Shown here in pieces: positions 17,469-26,681 of a stretch of DNA of 64,000 bases (its first letter is position 1; every line of letters starts with the position of its first letter). The position numbers and the translations under genes were made by a program. Origin of the DNA: UBA2040 sp963977135 (GTDB taxonomy: Bacteria > Bacteroidota > Bacteroidia > Flavobacteriales_D > Crocinitomicaceae); NCBI GenBank assembly GCA_963977135.1, contig CAXBNN010000001.1:434001-498000 (forward strand), written 5' to 3'. Below the pieces are notes generated by a model, which saw only the letters and a list, made by a program, of their open reading frames with translations, ran no database searches and was not told the origin of the DNA.

Positions 17469-18881
17469 TTATTTCAAAATTCCAAATACGTACTCCATCG
17501 TTATTCTTGATTTTAGATTTTCAGTTAAAGTTTCTAAACGCTTCACTTCGGCATCAATATAGGACATTTCACGACTATTAACCATGAACAACGAGCTCTC
17601 GCCATTGTACAAGAGTTGTTGTTCTGCCGTAAATAATGTGCGGTAATCTTTTACCGTTTGGTTGTAAAGTATTGCTTGATCATAGCTTGTCCTCCAATTG
17701 TTGATTGTCATTTTAGCTTTATACTCAATAAATTCAGCCTTAAATTGTTGATTGTTCTCTTGCTCTTGAATTTGGAGTTCACTCAATTTAAGCATACCGC
17801 GCTCTTTCCTAAGAAACAGAGGGAAGCTTAATTGTGCCCCCCAATTGTAATTGTTAATTGAGTACTGGCTCAACACATCGCCACCAATCGGTTCACTGAG
17901 CGCATTGTATTTTACATCTAGTCTTGGTTTGAGGTTTTCCTTGTTCAAGCGATAATCAACTTTTAAGAAATCTATTTTAAACTGATTAATTAATAAGTCT
18001 GGATGCGTGGATTTGATAGAATCTAACTGGCTTAAATATCTAATTTCAAATGGAATCGGGACTATTTCTTCTTTAGAAATAGGAAGAGCGTTATCAGATA
18101 ATTCCAAAGGCACAAAATTATCAGCCCAGAGATATACAGATACTAATTCCCTGTCATTCAAGTATTCTAATTCAGCTTGCTGAAGTAAAAACTGTCTATT
18201 TTGTAATTGAATTCCCACCTCCAAAGTATCAATTGACGGTCTATCGCCGAATTTTACACTTTGTTTAATTCCACTTAAACGAATTTTTGCGGTCTCCAGC
18301 ATTTCCTGATATACAAGAAGTTTATTGTAAGATTTGAACCACTCAAAATAGGTTTTACCAGCCTCATAAAGTAATTCGTTCATCATTCTTCGCTGTTCAA
18401 CTACAGAGCTTTGCTGATATATTCTCGCTTGTTTTAAATCTGCTCGACGTTGATCAATGAACAGGCCTTTTCCTAAAGGCACAGAAATTCCCGCAAACCA
18501 TAAACCATTATCTGGTGTAGAATTTTGAGGGTTAAGTCGATATCCTTCATTTGTCTCATAACCACCTTGAACAGTTAAACCAAACCAAGTTGGGATCTTT
18601 AAAGCTGCATTTGCAGTGCTATAATACTGACTACCATCAAAATATTTTTGATTGATATCTCCTGCAATATATGGATCGAAACCACCTTTGCTTTTGAGTA
18701 AATAAGCATCTCCCTTTTCTGCTTGTATTGCTGCTTGCCTTGCAACAGGGTGATATTGCTTTATTTGACTCATAAAAGAATCAAAAGTCATAATTGTTAC
18801 GCCTTCATTTTGTGAAAAGCTTATTGAATTCCAGCTGATTAAAATCAAAAGACAAAAGATATGTTTCTTTGATAATATCAT
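17469..18881 (-). CDS. TolC-family outer-membrane efflux protein
   Basis: This 470-residue protein is the outer-membrane duct of an export system. After a signal peptide (ending near SISFSQ) come the two TolC half-repeats with long heptad-rich helices: RADLKQARIYQQSSVVEQRRMM in the first half and KLSELQIQEQENNQQFKAEF in the second, and YNWGAQLSFPLFLRKER at the second-half strand. The longest frame extends 29 codons into the HlyD gene; the ATG at 18881 is chosen because it lies four bases after the hlyD-like stop and directly starts the signal peptide. Last gene of the tetR-ABC-HlyD-TolC operon, convergent with the beta-lactamase gene, with only 2 bases between the stops. Confidence 0.85.
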   Translation of the reverse strand: MILSKKHIFCLLILISWNSISFSQNEGVTIMTFDSFMSQIKQYHPVARQAAIQAEKGDAYLLKSKGGFDPYIAGDINQKYFDGSQYYSTANAALKIPTWFGLTVQGGYETNEGYRLNPQNSTPDNGLWFAGISVPLGKGLFIDQRRADLKQARIYQQSSVVEQRRMMNELLYEAGKTYFEWFKSYNKLLVYQEMLETAKIRLSGIKQSVKFGDRPSIDTLEVGIQLQNRQFLLQQAELEYLNDRELVSVYLWADNFVPLELSDNALPISKEEIVPIPFEIRYLSQLDSIKSTHPDLLINQFKIDFLKVDYRLNKENLKPRLDVKYNALSEPIGGDVLSQYSINNYNWGAQLSFPLFLRKERGMLKLSELQIQEQENNQQFKAEFIEYKAKMTINNWRTSYDQAILYNQTVKDYRTLFTAEQQLLYNGESSLFMVNSREMSYIDAEVKRLETLTENLKSRITMEYVFGILK

Positions 18882-18885
18882 TATT

Positions 18886-20238
18886 CTATTTTTTCTTTTC
18901 ATTCGATTTAGAAGTATTGCCTTGGTAATATTCTGGTGGAAAACCGTTGACTTTTCGCCATAATTCATAACCGATAGAAACGTCTTTGAGTAACATCATA
19001 CCATTCGTTCCACCACCAACTCGCAAAGCTTTAGGCCATTTTGGTGAATTTGGGTCTGGTTTTACCAATACTCTAAATTTCCCGTTTTCACCGAGGAAAT
19101 TGTCATAAGCATAAACTTGACCTACGTAGGTTCCATAGCTTGCATTTGGCCATCCTGAAAAAATGATAGCTGGCCATCCGTCGAATTGAATGTTAACCTT
19201 ATTACCTCTTTTAACTAAAGGCAGATCAATAGGGTCAACATACATCTCAACGATTAAATCATAGTTTGTGGGCATAAGACTGATTAGCTGCTCGCCTTCC
19301 TTTACAATTTCACCAATTCCAGCTTGAATTGACTTGGTAACATAACCATCTTGTGGAGCTGTGATATAATAATTACTCGAACGGAATTTATAATTTGCAT
19401 ATTGGTTTTTCAACTTTGTAACAGTTGCCTCAGCATCGAATTTATCAGATAACGCGCTCGATTTGTCTGAATTTGCTTTTGCCACACTAGATTGATAATC
19501 CATTTTGACTGAAGAGTATTCAACCTTAGCAGTAATCATGTCATTTTTACTTCCTAACCATTTATTTAGAGCTTCCACTTCATATGCTTTGGTTTGTTGA
19601 CGTTTTAAGTCTCGAGTTTCTAAGTCGGTCAATGATTTTAATCCGCCATCATAAAGCTGTTTCATTCGTATATATTGCTCATCTGCAATTTTATAATTTG
19701 CTTTTGCAGCTATATAAGCGTTACTATCTATTTCAGATTTCAATTTTGCTTGTCGGTATTTTAAAGTAGTTTGTTCAAGTTTCATCCCCCTTTGTTCATT
19801 CAAGGCACTAATTTGATTATCCAAGGCATCAACTTTTTCCTGATAAGAATTTGCTGTCCTTTCCTTTAATTGACGCTGACCATCAGTTCGTTCTAAAAGA
19901 AGGGGGTCGAAATAGTCGTCTTTCACCTCTGAAATAAATAGGATTGTGTCGCCTTTGCTAACGAGGTCTCCTTCTTTAACATACCATTTTTCTATTCTTC
20001 CAGCAATTAAGGAATTAATAGTTTGAGGTCGCTGATCGAGATTCAATGTACTTACATTTCCATTGCTACGTATATTTTGGGTCCATGGAAGAAAAAGGAC
20101 AACGATAAGTAAAATCAAGGTCCAGAGCATTAATCGTATATGTGCTCTACCCGTTACTTTCTCTTCAACATTTCGTAAAGTATTGAAACGATTTTGTTTG
20201 ACGTTATGAGAAATGCTATTATTTGATATATTCAACAT
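18886..20238 (-). CDS. HlyD-family membrane fusion protein
   Basis: The 450-residue protein has the adaptor layout: a cytoplasmic N-terminus, one membrane helix at about 35-52 (LMLWTLILLIVVLFLPW), a lipoyl-like half-motif (GRIEKWYVKEGDLVSKGDTI), a long coiled-coil hairpin (about 115-280), the second lipoyl half (APQDGYVTKSIQAGIGEIVKEG) and a beta-barrel domain to the C-terminus. It links the inner-membrane ABC protein to the TolC-family duct. It starts 11 bases after the ABC gene and ends four bases before the TolC gene, so the three are one transcript. Confidence 0.88.
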   Translation of the reverse strand: MLNISNNSISHNVKQNRFNTLRNVEEKVTGRAHIRLMLWTLILLIVVLFLPWTQNIRSNGNVSTLNLDQRPQTINSLIAGRIEKWYVKEGDLVSKGDTILFISEVKDDYFDPLLLERTDGQRQLKERTANSYQEKVDALDNQISALNEQRGMKLEQTTLKYRQAKLKSEIDSNAYIAAKANYKIADEQYIRMKQLYDGGLKSLTDLETRDLKRQQTKAYEVEALNKWLGSKNDMITAKVEYSSVKMDYQSSVAKANSDKSSALSDKFDAEATVTKLKNQYANYKFRSSNYYITAPQDGYVTKSIQAGIGEIVKEGEQLISLMPTNYDLIVEMYVDPIDLPLVKRGNKVNIQFDGWPAIIFSGWPNASYGTYVGQVYAYDNFLGENGKFRVLVKPDPNSPKWPKALRVGGGTNGMMLLKDVSIGYELWRKVNGFPPEYYQGNTSKSNEKKK

Positions 20239-20249
20239 AATTTTTTCGT

Positions 20250-21956
20250 TTAACCAAGGTGATTTTTCATTTCTTCATAAGTGCCAATTCTGTCGAGTTG
20301 ACCACTCTTTAGAAATGCAATTCTATCCATTCTACTTGCAATTTCCTTTTCAGTGGATACCACGACAAGTGTCCAAAGGTTATCAGGATGAACAAGGAAA
20401 TCAATAATTTTTATTTTTTCTTCTAAGGAAAGAGAAGCAAAAATATCTTTAATCACCAATAGTTTAGGCTTATCAGCGATGCTCCGAGCAATCAATAGTC
20501 TATTGATGACACTTTTTGAGAATTGCTGACCTTGAGGCTTTATCTCTGTATCATAGCCTTCAGGTAAATCTTTAATAACAGAAGTTAATCCTAAGTTATC
20601 AATTGCCCATTTTACGTTTTCAAAGGTCGCTCTTTTTCTTCCCATTGTAATATTTTCAACCAAACTTCCTTTGAAAAGCAATTCACTTGAAAGGCATTCC
20701 CCGATGCTACTTCTCAGTGTGATAGGATTGAGATTACCTTGTGGAAAATCATTGTATCCGATGAAACCTTCCGTTGGCTGATATAATCCAGCAATAAGCG
20801 AAACTAAAGTAGATTTCCCAGAATCGTTTTGACCTGCAATCATTATTTTTTCATTTTGCTCAATCTTAAGAGAAAAGTTATTTAAAATTTTCTTTTTCTG
20901 ATCTGGGTAGCAGAATGTTACATTTTGAAATTCAACCTTCATACCTTTTTCGCCCAATTCGGTTTGCATGTCAATTCCAGAAGTTGGATCCAGTTCTAGA
21001 TCTGTAACTTGACCAATCTTTTCTAGAGCGGTTAAAACATCATATACAACTTCTAAACTTAGAATCAACTTTTCTACCGAACCTAAGATTAATAAGATAA
21101 TAATCTCAGAGGCAACAAATTGGCCGATGTTCATTTGTTGTTCAATTACCAAAATACCACCAATGATCAATAGACCTGCCGCCACCAAGACTTTGAATAC
21201 AATCATTAGATAATATTGTTGTTTCAATATTTTGAAGTGGCTTTCCCTCGCATCTATATATTTCCCAACTTCTTTGTCCGTTTTTTCTAATGTTATATCC
21301 GTTTTGCCAGCTAATTTGAATGATACATTGGTTCTAGCAACTTCTTGTAACCAATGTGCTACGTTGTATTTGTATTTCGATTCAACTAAACTTGTTTGTA
21401 AACCAATCCTTCCAGTTATTTTAAAAATAGCGTAGATTAGAATTACTAGGATTAAGCTAAATATTATAAAGAATGGGTGGTATAGAGATAACAAGATCAA
21501 TCCAAATACCACTTGAATACTCGCAGTAGAAAAATCAATTAACATTTTTGACAGTCCTTTTTGAACGGACATTACATCAAAAAATCGATTCATTAGTTCA
21601 GGTGCATGATGCTTGTAAAGAGCCTCAAGTTTTATTCTCGGTAATCGGTATGCAAACTCGAATGAAGCTCTAGCAAAAATCTTTTGCTGAAGATTTTCAG
21701 TTATCCGCATTTGACTAACTTGAAGAAGACCACTTATTGTTATCCCTGCTATTACAAATGCCACCAAAACTATCCAAGAGGTACTTACCTGACCACCTTG
21801 AATCAAGTTTATAATAGCTTGAATTCCAATAGGTAAGGATAGGTTGACTAGCCCATTAAAGAAAGCATAGGAATATACATTTCTGATCTCTTTTTTGTCT
21901 GGTTTTAGTAATAGCCAAAATCTTTGAACTGGGGAAAGAGTGCTGTTGCTGTTCAT
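20250..21956 (-). CDS. ABC transporter, type I secretion-like, degenerate NBD
   Basis: This 568-residue half-transporter has a six-helix membrane domain (about 25-320) and a nucleotide-binding domain (about 338-568), without an N-terminal C39 peptidase. Walker A is intact (GQNDSGKST, 375-383). The other motifs are not: the Q-loop position reads SSELLF (no Gln), the signature region reads QQFSKSVINR (no LSGGQ), Walker B reads LLVIKD (normally hhhhDE), and the H-loop region reads VVVSTEK (no His). It may bind ATP but hydrolyse it poorly, or work with a second NBD. It starts two bases after the tetR stop. No peptide substrate gene is recognisable nearby. Confidence 0.85.
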   Translation of the reverse strand: MNSNSTLSPVQRFWLLLKPDKKEIRNVYSYAFFNGLVNLSLPIGIQAIINLIQGGQVSTSWIVLVAFVIAGITISGLLQVSQMRITENLQQKIFARASFEFAYRLPRIKLEALYKHHAPELMNRFFDVMSVQKGLSKMLIDFSTASIQVVFGLILLSLYHPFFIIFSLILVILIYAIFKITGRIGLQTSLVESKYKYNVAHWLQEVARTNVSFKLAGKTDITLEKTDKEVGKYIDARESHFKILKQQYYLMIVFKVLVAAGLLIIGGILVIEQQMNIGQFVASEIIILLILGSVEKLILSLEVVYDVLTALEKIGQVTDLELDPTSGIDMQTELGEKGMKVEFQNVTFCYPDQKKKILNNFSLKIEQNEKIMIAGQNDSGKSTLVSLIAGLYQPTEGFIGYNDFPQGNLNPITLRSSIGECLSSELLFKGSLVENITMGRKRATFENVKWAIDNLGLTSVIKDLPEGYDTEIKPQGQQFSKSVINRLLIARSIADKPKLLVIKDIFASLSLEEKIKIIDFLVHPDNLWTLVVVSTEKEIASRMDRIAFLKSGQLDRIGTYEEMKNHLG

Positions 21957-21958
21957 AT

Positions 21959-22627
21959 TTATTGTTCAATACTTTTAAAAACCATGTCTAAATAAAACTC
22001 TGTGACAGAATCTTCACCTTTAATTACGTCTGTCAATCGGGGAAGGTGCTCAGCGAAGAATCGTTGATGATGCGCACCCTCTATCATTGTAGATATTAAC
22101 ATATGGGGATACTTATAGTTTGGATTAATTTCCAAAATAATGTCGCAAACCATTTGAACAACTTTTTTGTACGGAGCAAAATATCCGTAGGAGTTATCCA
22201 AATCTACGTTTTTATTTAAATAGATTTTAGATGAGTCTGCATTTATTATTCGGTTCAGTTTAACTTCATCAACAAACGAAAAATCAGAATCTTGCTCAAC
22301 TATTTTTGTAAGTAGATTTATTGAATTTTCTAGTTTCTTTTCTGGCGACTCAATGTTTAAGGTACACAATAGGAGTTGATAATCAATCCAAGACCAATAC
22401 CAAGAAGTTAGGTATACCAATATTTGATTTTTACTTTCAAAGTACCTATAAATGGACGCTTCTGTTGACCCAATATATGTTGCTAGCTTTTTGAACGTAA
22501 ACTGTTCGAAACCCAATTCATCCAGTAAATCAATACTTCCGCTAATTATTTTTATTCCTAAATCGCTGGTTTCTGGGTTCTTGAGGTAAGTATTTTGCGA
22601 AACTTGAATTGAAACTGGTGTTGACAT
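21959..22627 (-). CDS. TetR-family regulator, first gene of the export operon
   Basis: The 222-residue protein has an N-terminal helix-turn-helix (about 25-75; FTFKKLATYIGSTEASIYRYFESKNQIL is the classic TetR helix 2-3 region) and a helical ligand domain with clustered aromatic residues (YWSWIDY). The longest frame starts at 22660, but that ATG is part of a TATGTTTG box; the Met at 22627 leaves a normal leader and is preferred. The gene abuts the ABC gene, so it is probably an autoregulated local repressor relieved by the exported compound. A perfect palindrome lies at 22663-22673. Confidence 0.85.
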   Translation of the reverse strand: MSTPVSIQVSQNTYLKNPETSDLGIKIISGSIDLLDELGFEQFTFKKLATYIGSTEASIYRYFESKNQILVYLTSWYWSWIDYQLLLCTLNIESPEKKLENSINLLTKIVEQDSDFSFVDEVKLNRIINADSSKIYLNKNVDLDNSYGYFAPYKKVVQMVCDIILEINPNYKYPHMLISTMIEGAHHQRFFAEHLPRLTDVIKGEDSVTEFYLDMVFKSIEQ

Positions 22628-22653
22628 TTCTCTAGACGTAATATTGTTGAGTG

Positions 22654-22673
22654 CAAACATAATAGTATTACTA
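22654..22673 (-). promoter_or_regulatory. Operon promoter box with overlapping palindromic operator
   Basis: On the minus strand the perfect palindrome TAGTA-A-TACTA (22673-22663) is followed one base later by TATGTTTG (22661-22654), a -7 box match. The palindrome falls inside the promoter spacer, where a TetR dimer would block polymerase. A second small palindrome, GTTATAAC, lies at 22689-22696. No TTG element is correctly spaced upstream. Confidence 0.45.
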
Positions 22674-22729
22674 TCATTTTAGTAAGTAGTTATAACTTTT
22701 TAACAATTAATAAATTTTAAAGCATAAAA

Positions 22730-22753
22730 AAAGCGGGCTAAAACGCTCGCTTT
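22730..22753 (-). terminator. Terminator of the second tetR gene
   Basis: A 9-bp stem (AAAGCGAGC with GCCCGCTTT, one G-U pair) is followed on the minus strand by a run of seven T residues, 20 bases after the stop codon. It separates this regulator from the export operon. Confidence 0.88.
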
Positions 22754-22772
22754 CCAAAATAATTAAAAGGAA

Positions 22773-23402
22773 TTAATTTTTCTTGAATATATTCAACATT
22801 GTCTCCGACATGTCCATACCAGTTCGCTCAAGATCGGAAGTGTAATTTGATAGTCTCCATTTTGACATGTGCAATTTTGAGGTTGCAAGAAGAATGTGTA
22901 CTATTTTTTCTGAATGGACTTCCATTGGGAAAGTGTTATCCAATTTTCCGTCCATTATTATTGGAATCAAATGCTTTTGTAAAACAGTTCCAACTCCAGC
23001 AATGGCGTTATTAATTTTATCAGTTGAATCAAAAAGTCCGTCGGAAAAAGCAACTGTCACAAAATGTGGATTTGCTTTAAAATAATCAATTTGGCATTTG
23101 TTATAATCAAGAAAGCGTTCGTTAGGTTTTTTAGACTTATCCATTGCGTTGAAATGATTGTCTAATTCACTGGCAAGAAATTCTAGCATGGAAACAATTA
23201 TTCCTTCCTTGCTTCTGTAATGCCGATAAAGCGCAGCTTCGGAAAATTTCATTGACTTAGCAAGGTTTTTAATTGTAAGTCCACTGGATCCTTTAGAGGT
23301 AAGAAGTTTCCCTGACGCATTAATAATGTCCAATTGCCTTGGAGAAATTTTTTCTGCTGTATTTTTCACCTCGAAGGTGAGAGGGTTTTGTGTGTAAGCC
23401 AT
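22773..23402 (-). CDS. TetR-family regulator, separate unit
   Basis: The 209-residue protein has the TetR DNA-binding domain (about 18-65; LTIKNLAKSMKFSEAALYRHYRSKEGIIVSML) and a C-terminal helical domain ending in IFKKN. It is not a close copy of the neighbouring TetR: only the HTH region is alike. A terminator stands between the two genes, so it is transcribed alone, upstream of the export operon. It may control that operon or its own gene; the order tetR-terminator-tetR-ABC is suggestive but not proof. Confidence 0.85.
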   Translation of the reverse strand: MAYTQNPLTFEVKNTAEKISPRQLDIINASGKLLTSKGSSGLTIKNLAKSMKFSEAALYRHYRSKEGIIVSMLEFLASELDNHFNAMDKSKKPNERFLDYNKCQIDYFKANPHFVTVAFSDGLFDSTDKINNAIAGVGTVLQKHLIPIIMDGKLDNTFPMEVHSEKIVHILLATSKLHMSKWRLSNYTSDLERTGMDMSETMLNIFKKN

Positions 23403-23515
23403 AACTAACGCTAAAGTAATAATAATTTGAGATAGTTCATAATACTATTCAATTCATTACGTTTTTTGGAAGTTAAAGGTTACATATTTCGATTTAAGTA
23501 TTGATGTTCAGAGAT

Positions 23516-24076
23516 TTACTTTTTCACGTACTCAGTTAAAATAACGATGGTCTGTCCATCAACTTTACCTTCAATTTGTTCGTGATTATCATGAACTAGC
23601 CTAATATTTCTAACGGCCGTTCCACGTTTTGCAGTGAAACCACCTCCTTTAACTTTAAGATCTTTGATTATTACAATCGAGTCACCGCCCGATAATTCAA
23701 CGCCATTGCAATCGACATGTTTTTTCAAATTAGGATCAGTTAAACCTGTTTTAGCCCAAGCAAGCGTATCTTCATCTAAATAGATCATTTCTAATAAATC
23801 ATTCGGCCAACCTTCAGATTTTAGTTTGTCAAGCATTCTATACGCTACAACTTTTACTGCATCTACTTCACTCCACATGGAGTCATTTAAACAACGCCAA
23901 TGGTTTGCATCGATTTCCATTGTTTCATTCAATTGTCCAAGACAAGTGGAACAAACCGCGACACAATCTTCAACAGAATCTCCTGATTTTGGAGAAACCG
24001 TATAGGAAGTTAATTTTTCTGTTGACGCACAAAGTTCACAATTGCCGTTACTTCTTTGTTCCAATTCTTTTGTCAT
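23516..24076 (-). CDS. PhnA family protein (YjdM-like)
   Basis: The 186-residue protein has the PhnA layout: an N-terminal zinc-ribbon-like region with two Cys pairs (CELC near 13-16, CSTC near 43-46) and a C-terminal domain with DCNGVELSGGDSIVIIKDLKVKG, the family's most conserved segment, then KRGTAVRNIRL. Despite the name, PhnA proteins are not shown to be part of phosphonate breakdown here, and no phn genes are near. The GTG two codons upstream is possible, but the ATG at 24076 begins the usual MTKELEQRS start. Confidence 0.85.
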   Translation of the reverse strand: MTKELEQRSNGNCELCASTEKLTSYTVSPKSGDSVEDCVAVCSTCLGQLNETMEIDANHWRCLNDSMWSEVDAVKVVAYRMLDKLKSEGWPNDLLEMIYLDEDTLAWAKTGLTDPNLKKHVDCNGVELSGGDSIVIIKDLKVKGGGFTAKRGTAVRNIRLVHDNHEQIEGKVDGQTIVILTEYVKK

Positions 24077-24150
24077 AGCCACAAGTTTAAAGGGTTGACA
24101 AAGCTAATCATTTTAGGACTTTCCCCTAAGCTAATAGGCTAAATTGGAAA

Positions 24151-24432
24151 CTATTCAACAGTGACTCCTTTCCAAAATGCCACATAACCTTCAATTGCTT
24201 TTGCTAATTCACTGGTTTTCGGATAGTACCAAGCAGCATCGGGATTTGATTTCCCGTCAACTTCCAATGTATAGTAGGACGCTTCTCCTTTCCAAGGGCA
24301 ATTGGTGTGAGTTGAACTTTCTTTAAAAAATTCTTTTTTAATTGAATTAGGAGGGAAGTAATGGTTTCCCTCAATAATTCTTGTAACTGCACTTTCGGCA
24401 ATAATTTTATTATTCCAAATCGCTTTTTTCAT
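24151..24432 (-). CDS. DUF427 domain protein
   Basis: The 93-residue protein is a single DUF427 domain: MKKAIWNNKIIAES, an EGNHYFP segment, the family motif THTNCPWKGEASYY (about 42-55) and the AWYYPKTSELAKAIEGYVAFW end. Length equals the family. It is a small beta-rich cytosolic protein of unknown function. It lies after the DUF1295 gene on the same strand (50 bases) and may share its transcript. Confidence 0.85.
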   Translation of the reverse strand: MKKAIWNNKIIAESAVTRIIEGNHYFPPNSIKKEFFKESSTHTNCPWKGEASYYTLEVDGKSNPDAAWYYPKTSELAKAIEGYVAFWKGVTVE

Positions 24433-24482
24433 AGTTCCATTTTTATTTTAGAGGGATTAGTAGAGGAAAACTTACTTTTCCA

Positions 24483-25391
24483 TCAATAAATCCATGGAAT
24501 AAATCTGCGTACTTTTTTCTGGTAGTCTTTATATTCAGAATATTTACTAACGGATATACCTTCACTAAAATCTGAACTTCCGTAAAAAAGCAATAAAAGT
24601 AAAATCGCTCCGGTAACCGACCAATTGACCCAAGAGCCTGTCGCTGCAACAGAAAAGAAGTAAATAGTAATCCAAACTAATTGTTCTGATGCATAGTTAG
24701 GATGTCTTGAAATTGACCACAAACCGCTTCGAACAAAACCGTGAGCGTATTTCCCAAGTTCTTCTTTGGCTTCAATACGGCGATATTTTTCTTTTTGAAA
24801 ATTAAATTGTTGTTGATCCGCAATGAACTCAATAACCACCCAAAAAACCACTATTAAGACAATTAAAAAATCCACCCAAGAAAGAGCTGAATTCGTTTTT
24901 GCCTTAATCATTGGAAAAACAATCGCTAAGACCAGTCCCATTTGGTAAAAGGAAATAAATAAAAGATTAAATACAAACCACTTCCAAGGTGCCTGGAATT
25001 CTGGTTTAGCTCTTAATACTGCCCAACGATAATCTTCTTCACCTTCCCAGAATTTCCAGGAATATCCGCCGCGTCGCGAGAAATTATAGGTTAATCGTAT
25101 TCCCCAAATTGTAATAACAGATGCAATCAAAACCATTCTGCTATCCCATGAAGTGATATACGCTATTTGCCAAGCATAAAAAATAGGCGCAATACTCCAT
25201 ATTTTATCCACTTGACTGTAATTTTTTGTAATCACACTTATTAGAAAGCAAAGGCTTGCAAGAATCAAGTATGAAGTAGTAACATGTTTAATTATCATCC
25301 ACTGTTCAGCATTTGGCGGTGAATCATAATAAAACGCGATTAAAGGCAAAGTAATTAACGAGCACAATAAAACGATGACGGTTTTCCACAT
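24483..25391 (-). CDS. DUF1295 integral membrane protein
   Basis: The 302-residue protein has about eight hydrophobic segments and the C-terminal signature of the steroid-5-alpha-reductase-like/isoprenylcysteine methyltransferase superfamily: RSGLWSISRHPNYASEQLVWI near 220-240 and a final YQKKVRRFIPWIY. Early residues include QVDKIWSIAPIFYAW and RLTYNFSRRGGY, typical of DUF1295. It sits in the inner membrane and may bind NAD(P)H or SAM and a lipid; the reaction is unknown. The DUF427 gene follows. Confidence 0.82.
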   Translation of the reverse strand: MWKTVIVLLCSLITLPLIAFYYDSPPNAEQWMIIKHVTTSYLILASLCFLISVITKNYSQVDKIWSIAPIFYAWQIAYITSWDSRMVLIASVITIWGIRLTYNFSRRGGYSWKFWEGEEDYRWAVLRAKPEFQAPWKWFVFNLLFISFYQMGLVLAIVFPMIKAKTNSALSWVDFLIVLIVVFWVVIEFIADQQQFNFQKEKYRRIEAKEELGKYAHGFVRSGLWSISRHPNYASEQLVWITIYFFSVAATGSWVNWSVTGAILLLLLFYGSSDFSEGISVSKYSEYKDYQKKVRRFIPWIY

Positions 25392-25557
25392 ATCGATTAA
25401 ATTTTTTAAAAGTTAAAAATAAGTATCATTTTCTACTATTATATAATATGTTTCCTAGAGCTATTAACATTTAAAGATTAACAAATAGAATATTTCAAGT
25501 TTTCTTAATTGGAAAAAATACATTAATTTAGTGTTGTAACTATAAAATTATAACAGT

Positions 25558-26526
25558 ATGAAAATTTTTACTCTTTTATTATTTTGTGCAGCTAGTACAA
25601 TCTCATTTTCACAATATTCTCTTTCTTCGGCGGTTGGACCTTGTCCAGGAAATTTGAATATTGATCCTACTTACCCGAACGGTGGAGGAATGATAGCTGG
25701 ATGGGATTCTTTAATTGGACCCTCATTAACAACTCCAACTTGGTCTGCAGCTCAAACTATTCCATTCGCTTTTAATTTCGATGGTGCTGCAGTAACTTCT
25801 TTTAAAGTTTCTTCAACAGGTGTTTTAACGTTTGACGTAGGAAGTTCAATGGCAGCTCCTTCAGTAACAGCTGAAGTATTGCCAAGTGCAAATATCCCTG
25901 ACAAGTCAGTTTGTGTTTGGGGTTTAGAAACTTCTGGATCTAATGATATGGCACATATGAGAACATGGGGTGCTGCTCCGAATCGTCAACATTGGATACA
26001 TTATAGTTCTTGTGCAAATGGAACTATTGCTTGGTCTTATTTGTCAATTGTTCTTGAAGAAACAACAAATAATATTTATGTTGTTGACCAGAGAAACACA
26101 ACTGGTGTTGGAGCATTAACTATTGGTGTTCAAGTAAATGGGACAACAGCAACAATGGTGCCTGGTTCACCAGCTGTAGGGGCTCAAGCAGGCACTGATC
26201 CAACATCTGCGGATGATTATACTTATACATTTAAGCGTTCACTTGCTGAGCTTGAATCAAATGAGGCTGTTGCTAACTTGGATGTTTTCCCTAATCCTTC
26301 AGCTGGAACAATTAATGTGAATTTGACACTTGATAATGCTCAAGAGGTTACGTATTCTTTGATTGATGCTAAGGGTAATGTAGTAATTAAATCAGTTTCT
26401 GATAAAATGAATTCTGGTAACAATACTATTAAACTTGATGGTGATCATTTATCGAATGGAGTTTATATGTTAAACGTAGTTTCTGCTCAAGGAGTTTCTA
26501 CAAAACAAGTTCAAATCCTTAAGTAA
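25558..26526 (+). CDS. Secreted protein with T9SS type-A sorting domain
   Basis: The 322-residue protein has a signal peptide (MKIFTLLLFCAASTISFSQ), a beta-rich domain of about 220 residues that I cannot assign, and a C-terminal Por-secretion domain (about 245-322) starting VFPNPSAGTINVNL and ending STKQVQILK, with the typical LSNGVYMLNV strand. T9SS exports it across the outer membrane, then cleaves the domain. Single gene with its own terminator. Partial resemblance to the N-terminal part of the protein at 60345 (GFxF..xxxxFKxxSxGxLxF) suggests both share a jelly-roll module. Confidence 0.82.
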   Translation: MKIFTLLLFCAASTISFSQYSLSSAVGPCPGNLNIDPTYPNGGGMIAGWDSLIGPSLTTPTWSAAQTIPFAFNFDGAAVTSFKVSSTGVLTFDVGSSMAAPSVTAEVLPSANIPDKSVCVWGLETSGSNDMAHMRTWGAAPNRQHWIHYSSCANGTIAWSYLSIVLEETTNNIYVVDQRNTTGVGALTIGVQVNGTTATMVPGSPAVGAQAGTDPTSADDYTYTFKRSLAELESNEAVANLDVFPNPSAGTINVNLTLDNAQEVTYSLIDAKGNVVIKSVSDKMNSGNNTIKLDGDHLSNGVYMLNVVSAQGVSTKQVQILK

Positions 26527-26549
26527 TAAGATTCTTTATTATTATTTAG

Positions 26550-26580
26550 AACGCTACACTTATGTGTGGCGTTTTTTTTT
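26550..26580 (+). terminator. Terminator of the T9SS gene at 25558
   Basis: A 10-bp stem (AACGCTACAC with GTGTGGCGTT, one G-U pair, TTAT loop) runs into nine T residues. Confidence 0.9.
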
Positions 26581-26652
26581 GCAATAAAAATGGGTTAGTC
26601 AGAGTGTTATGATTCCCCTAAGTCCTCTGAAAAAGCAATTGTTTTCAACCAG

Positions 26653-26678
26653 TTTTTGGGTGGAAGATGGGGCTCGAA
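26653..26678 (-). repeat. Second copy of the tRNA-His 3' end
   Basis: The 26 bases are identical to 27060-27085, which cover the T-loop, T-stem and acceptor 3' strand of tRNA-His plus its downstream flank. Identity stops exactly inside the T-loop. The two copies are 407 bases apart and enclose the GIY-YIG gene. Such a duplicated tRNA end is what site-specific insertion into a tRNA gene leaves. Confidence 0.8.
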
Positions 26679-26681
26679 TCC

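Noticed and set aside
17469..23402. Bacteriocin or toxin secretion locus
   Set aside because: The ABC protein has no leader-peptidase domain and no small leader-bearing peptide gene is visible; a TetR-regulated exporter is the simpler reading.
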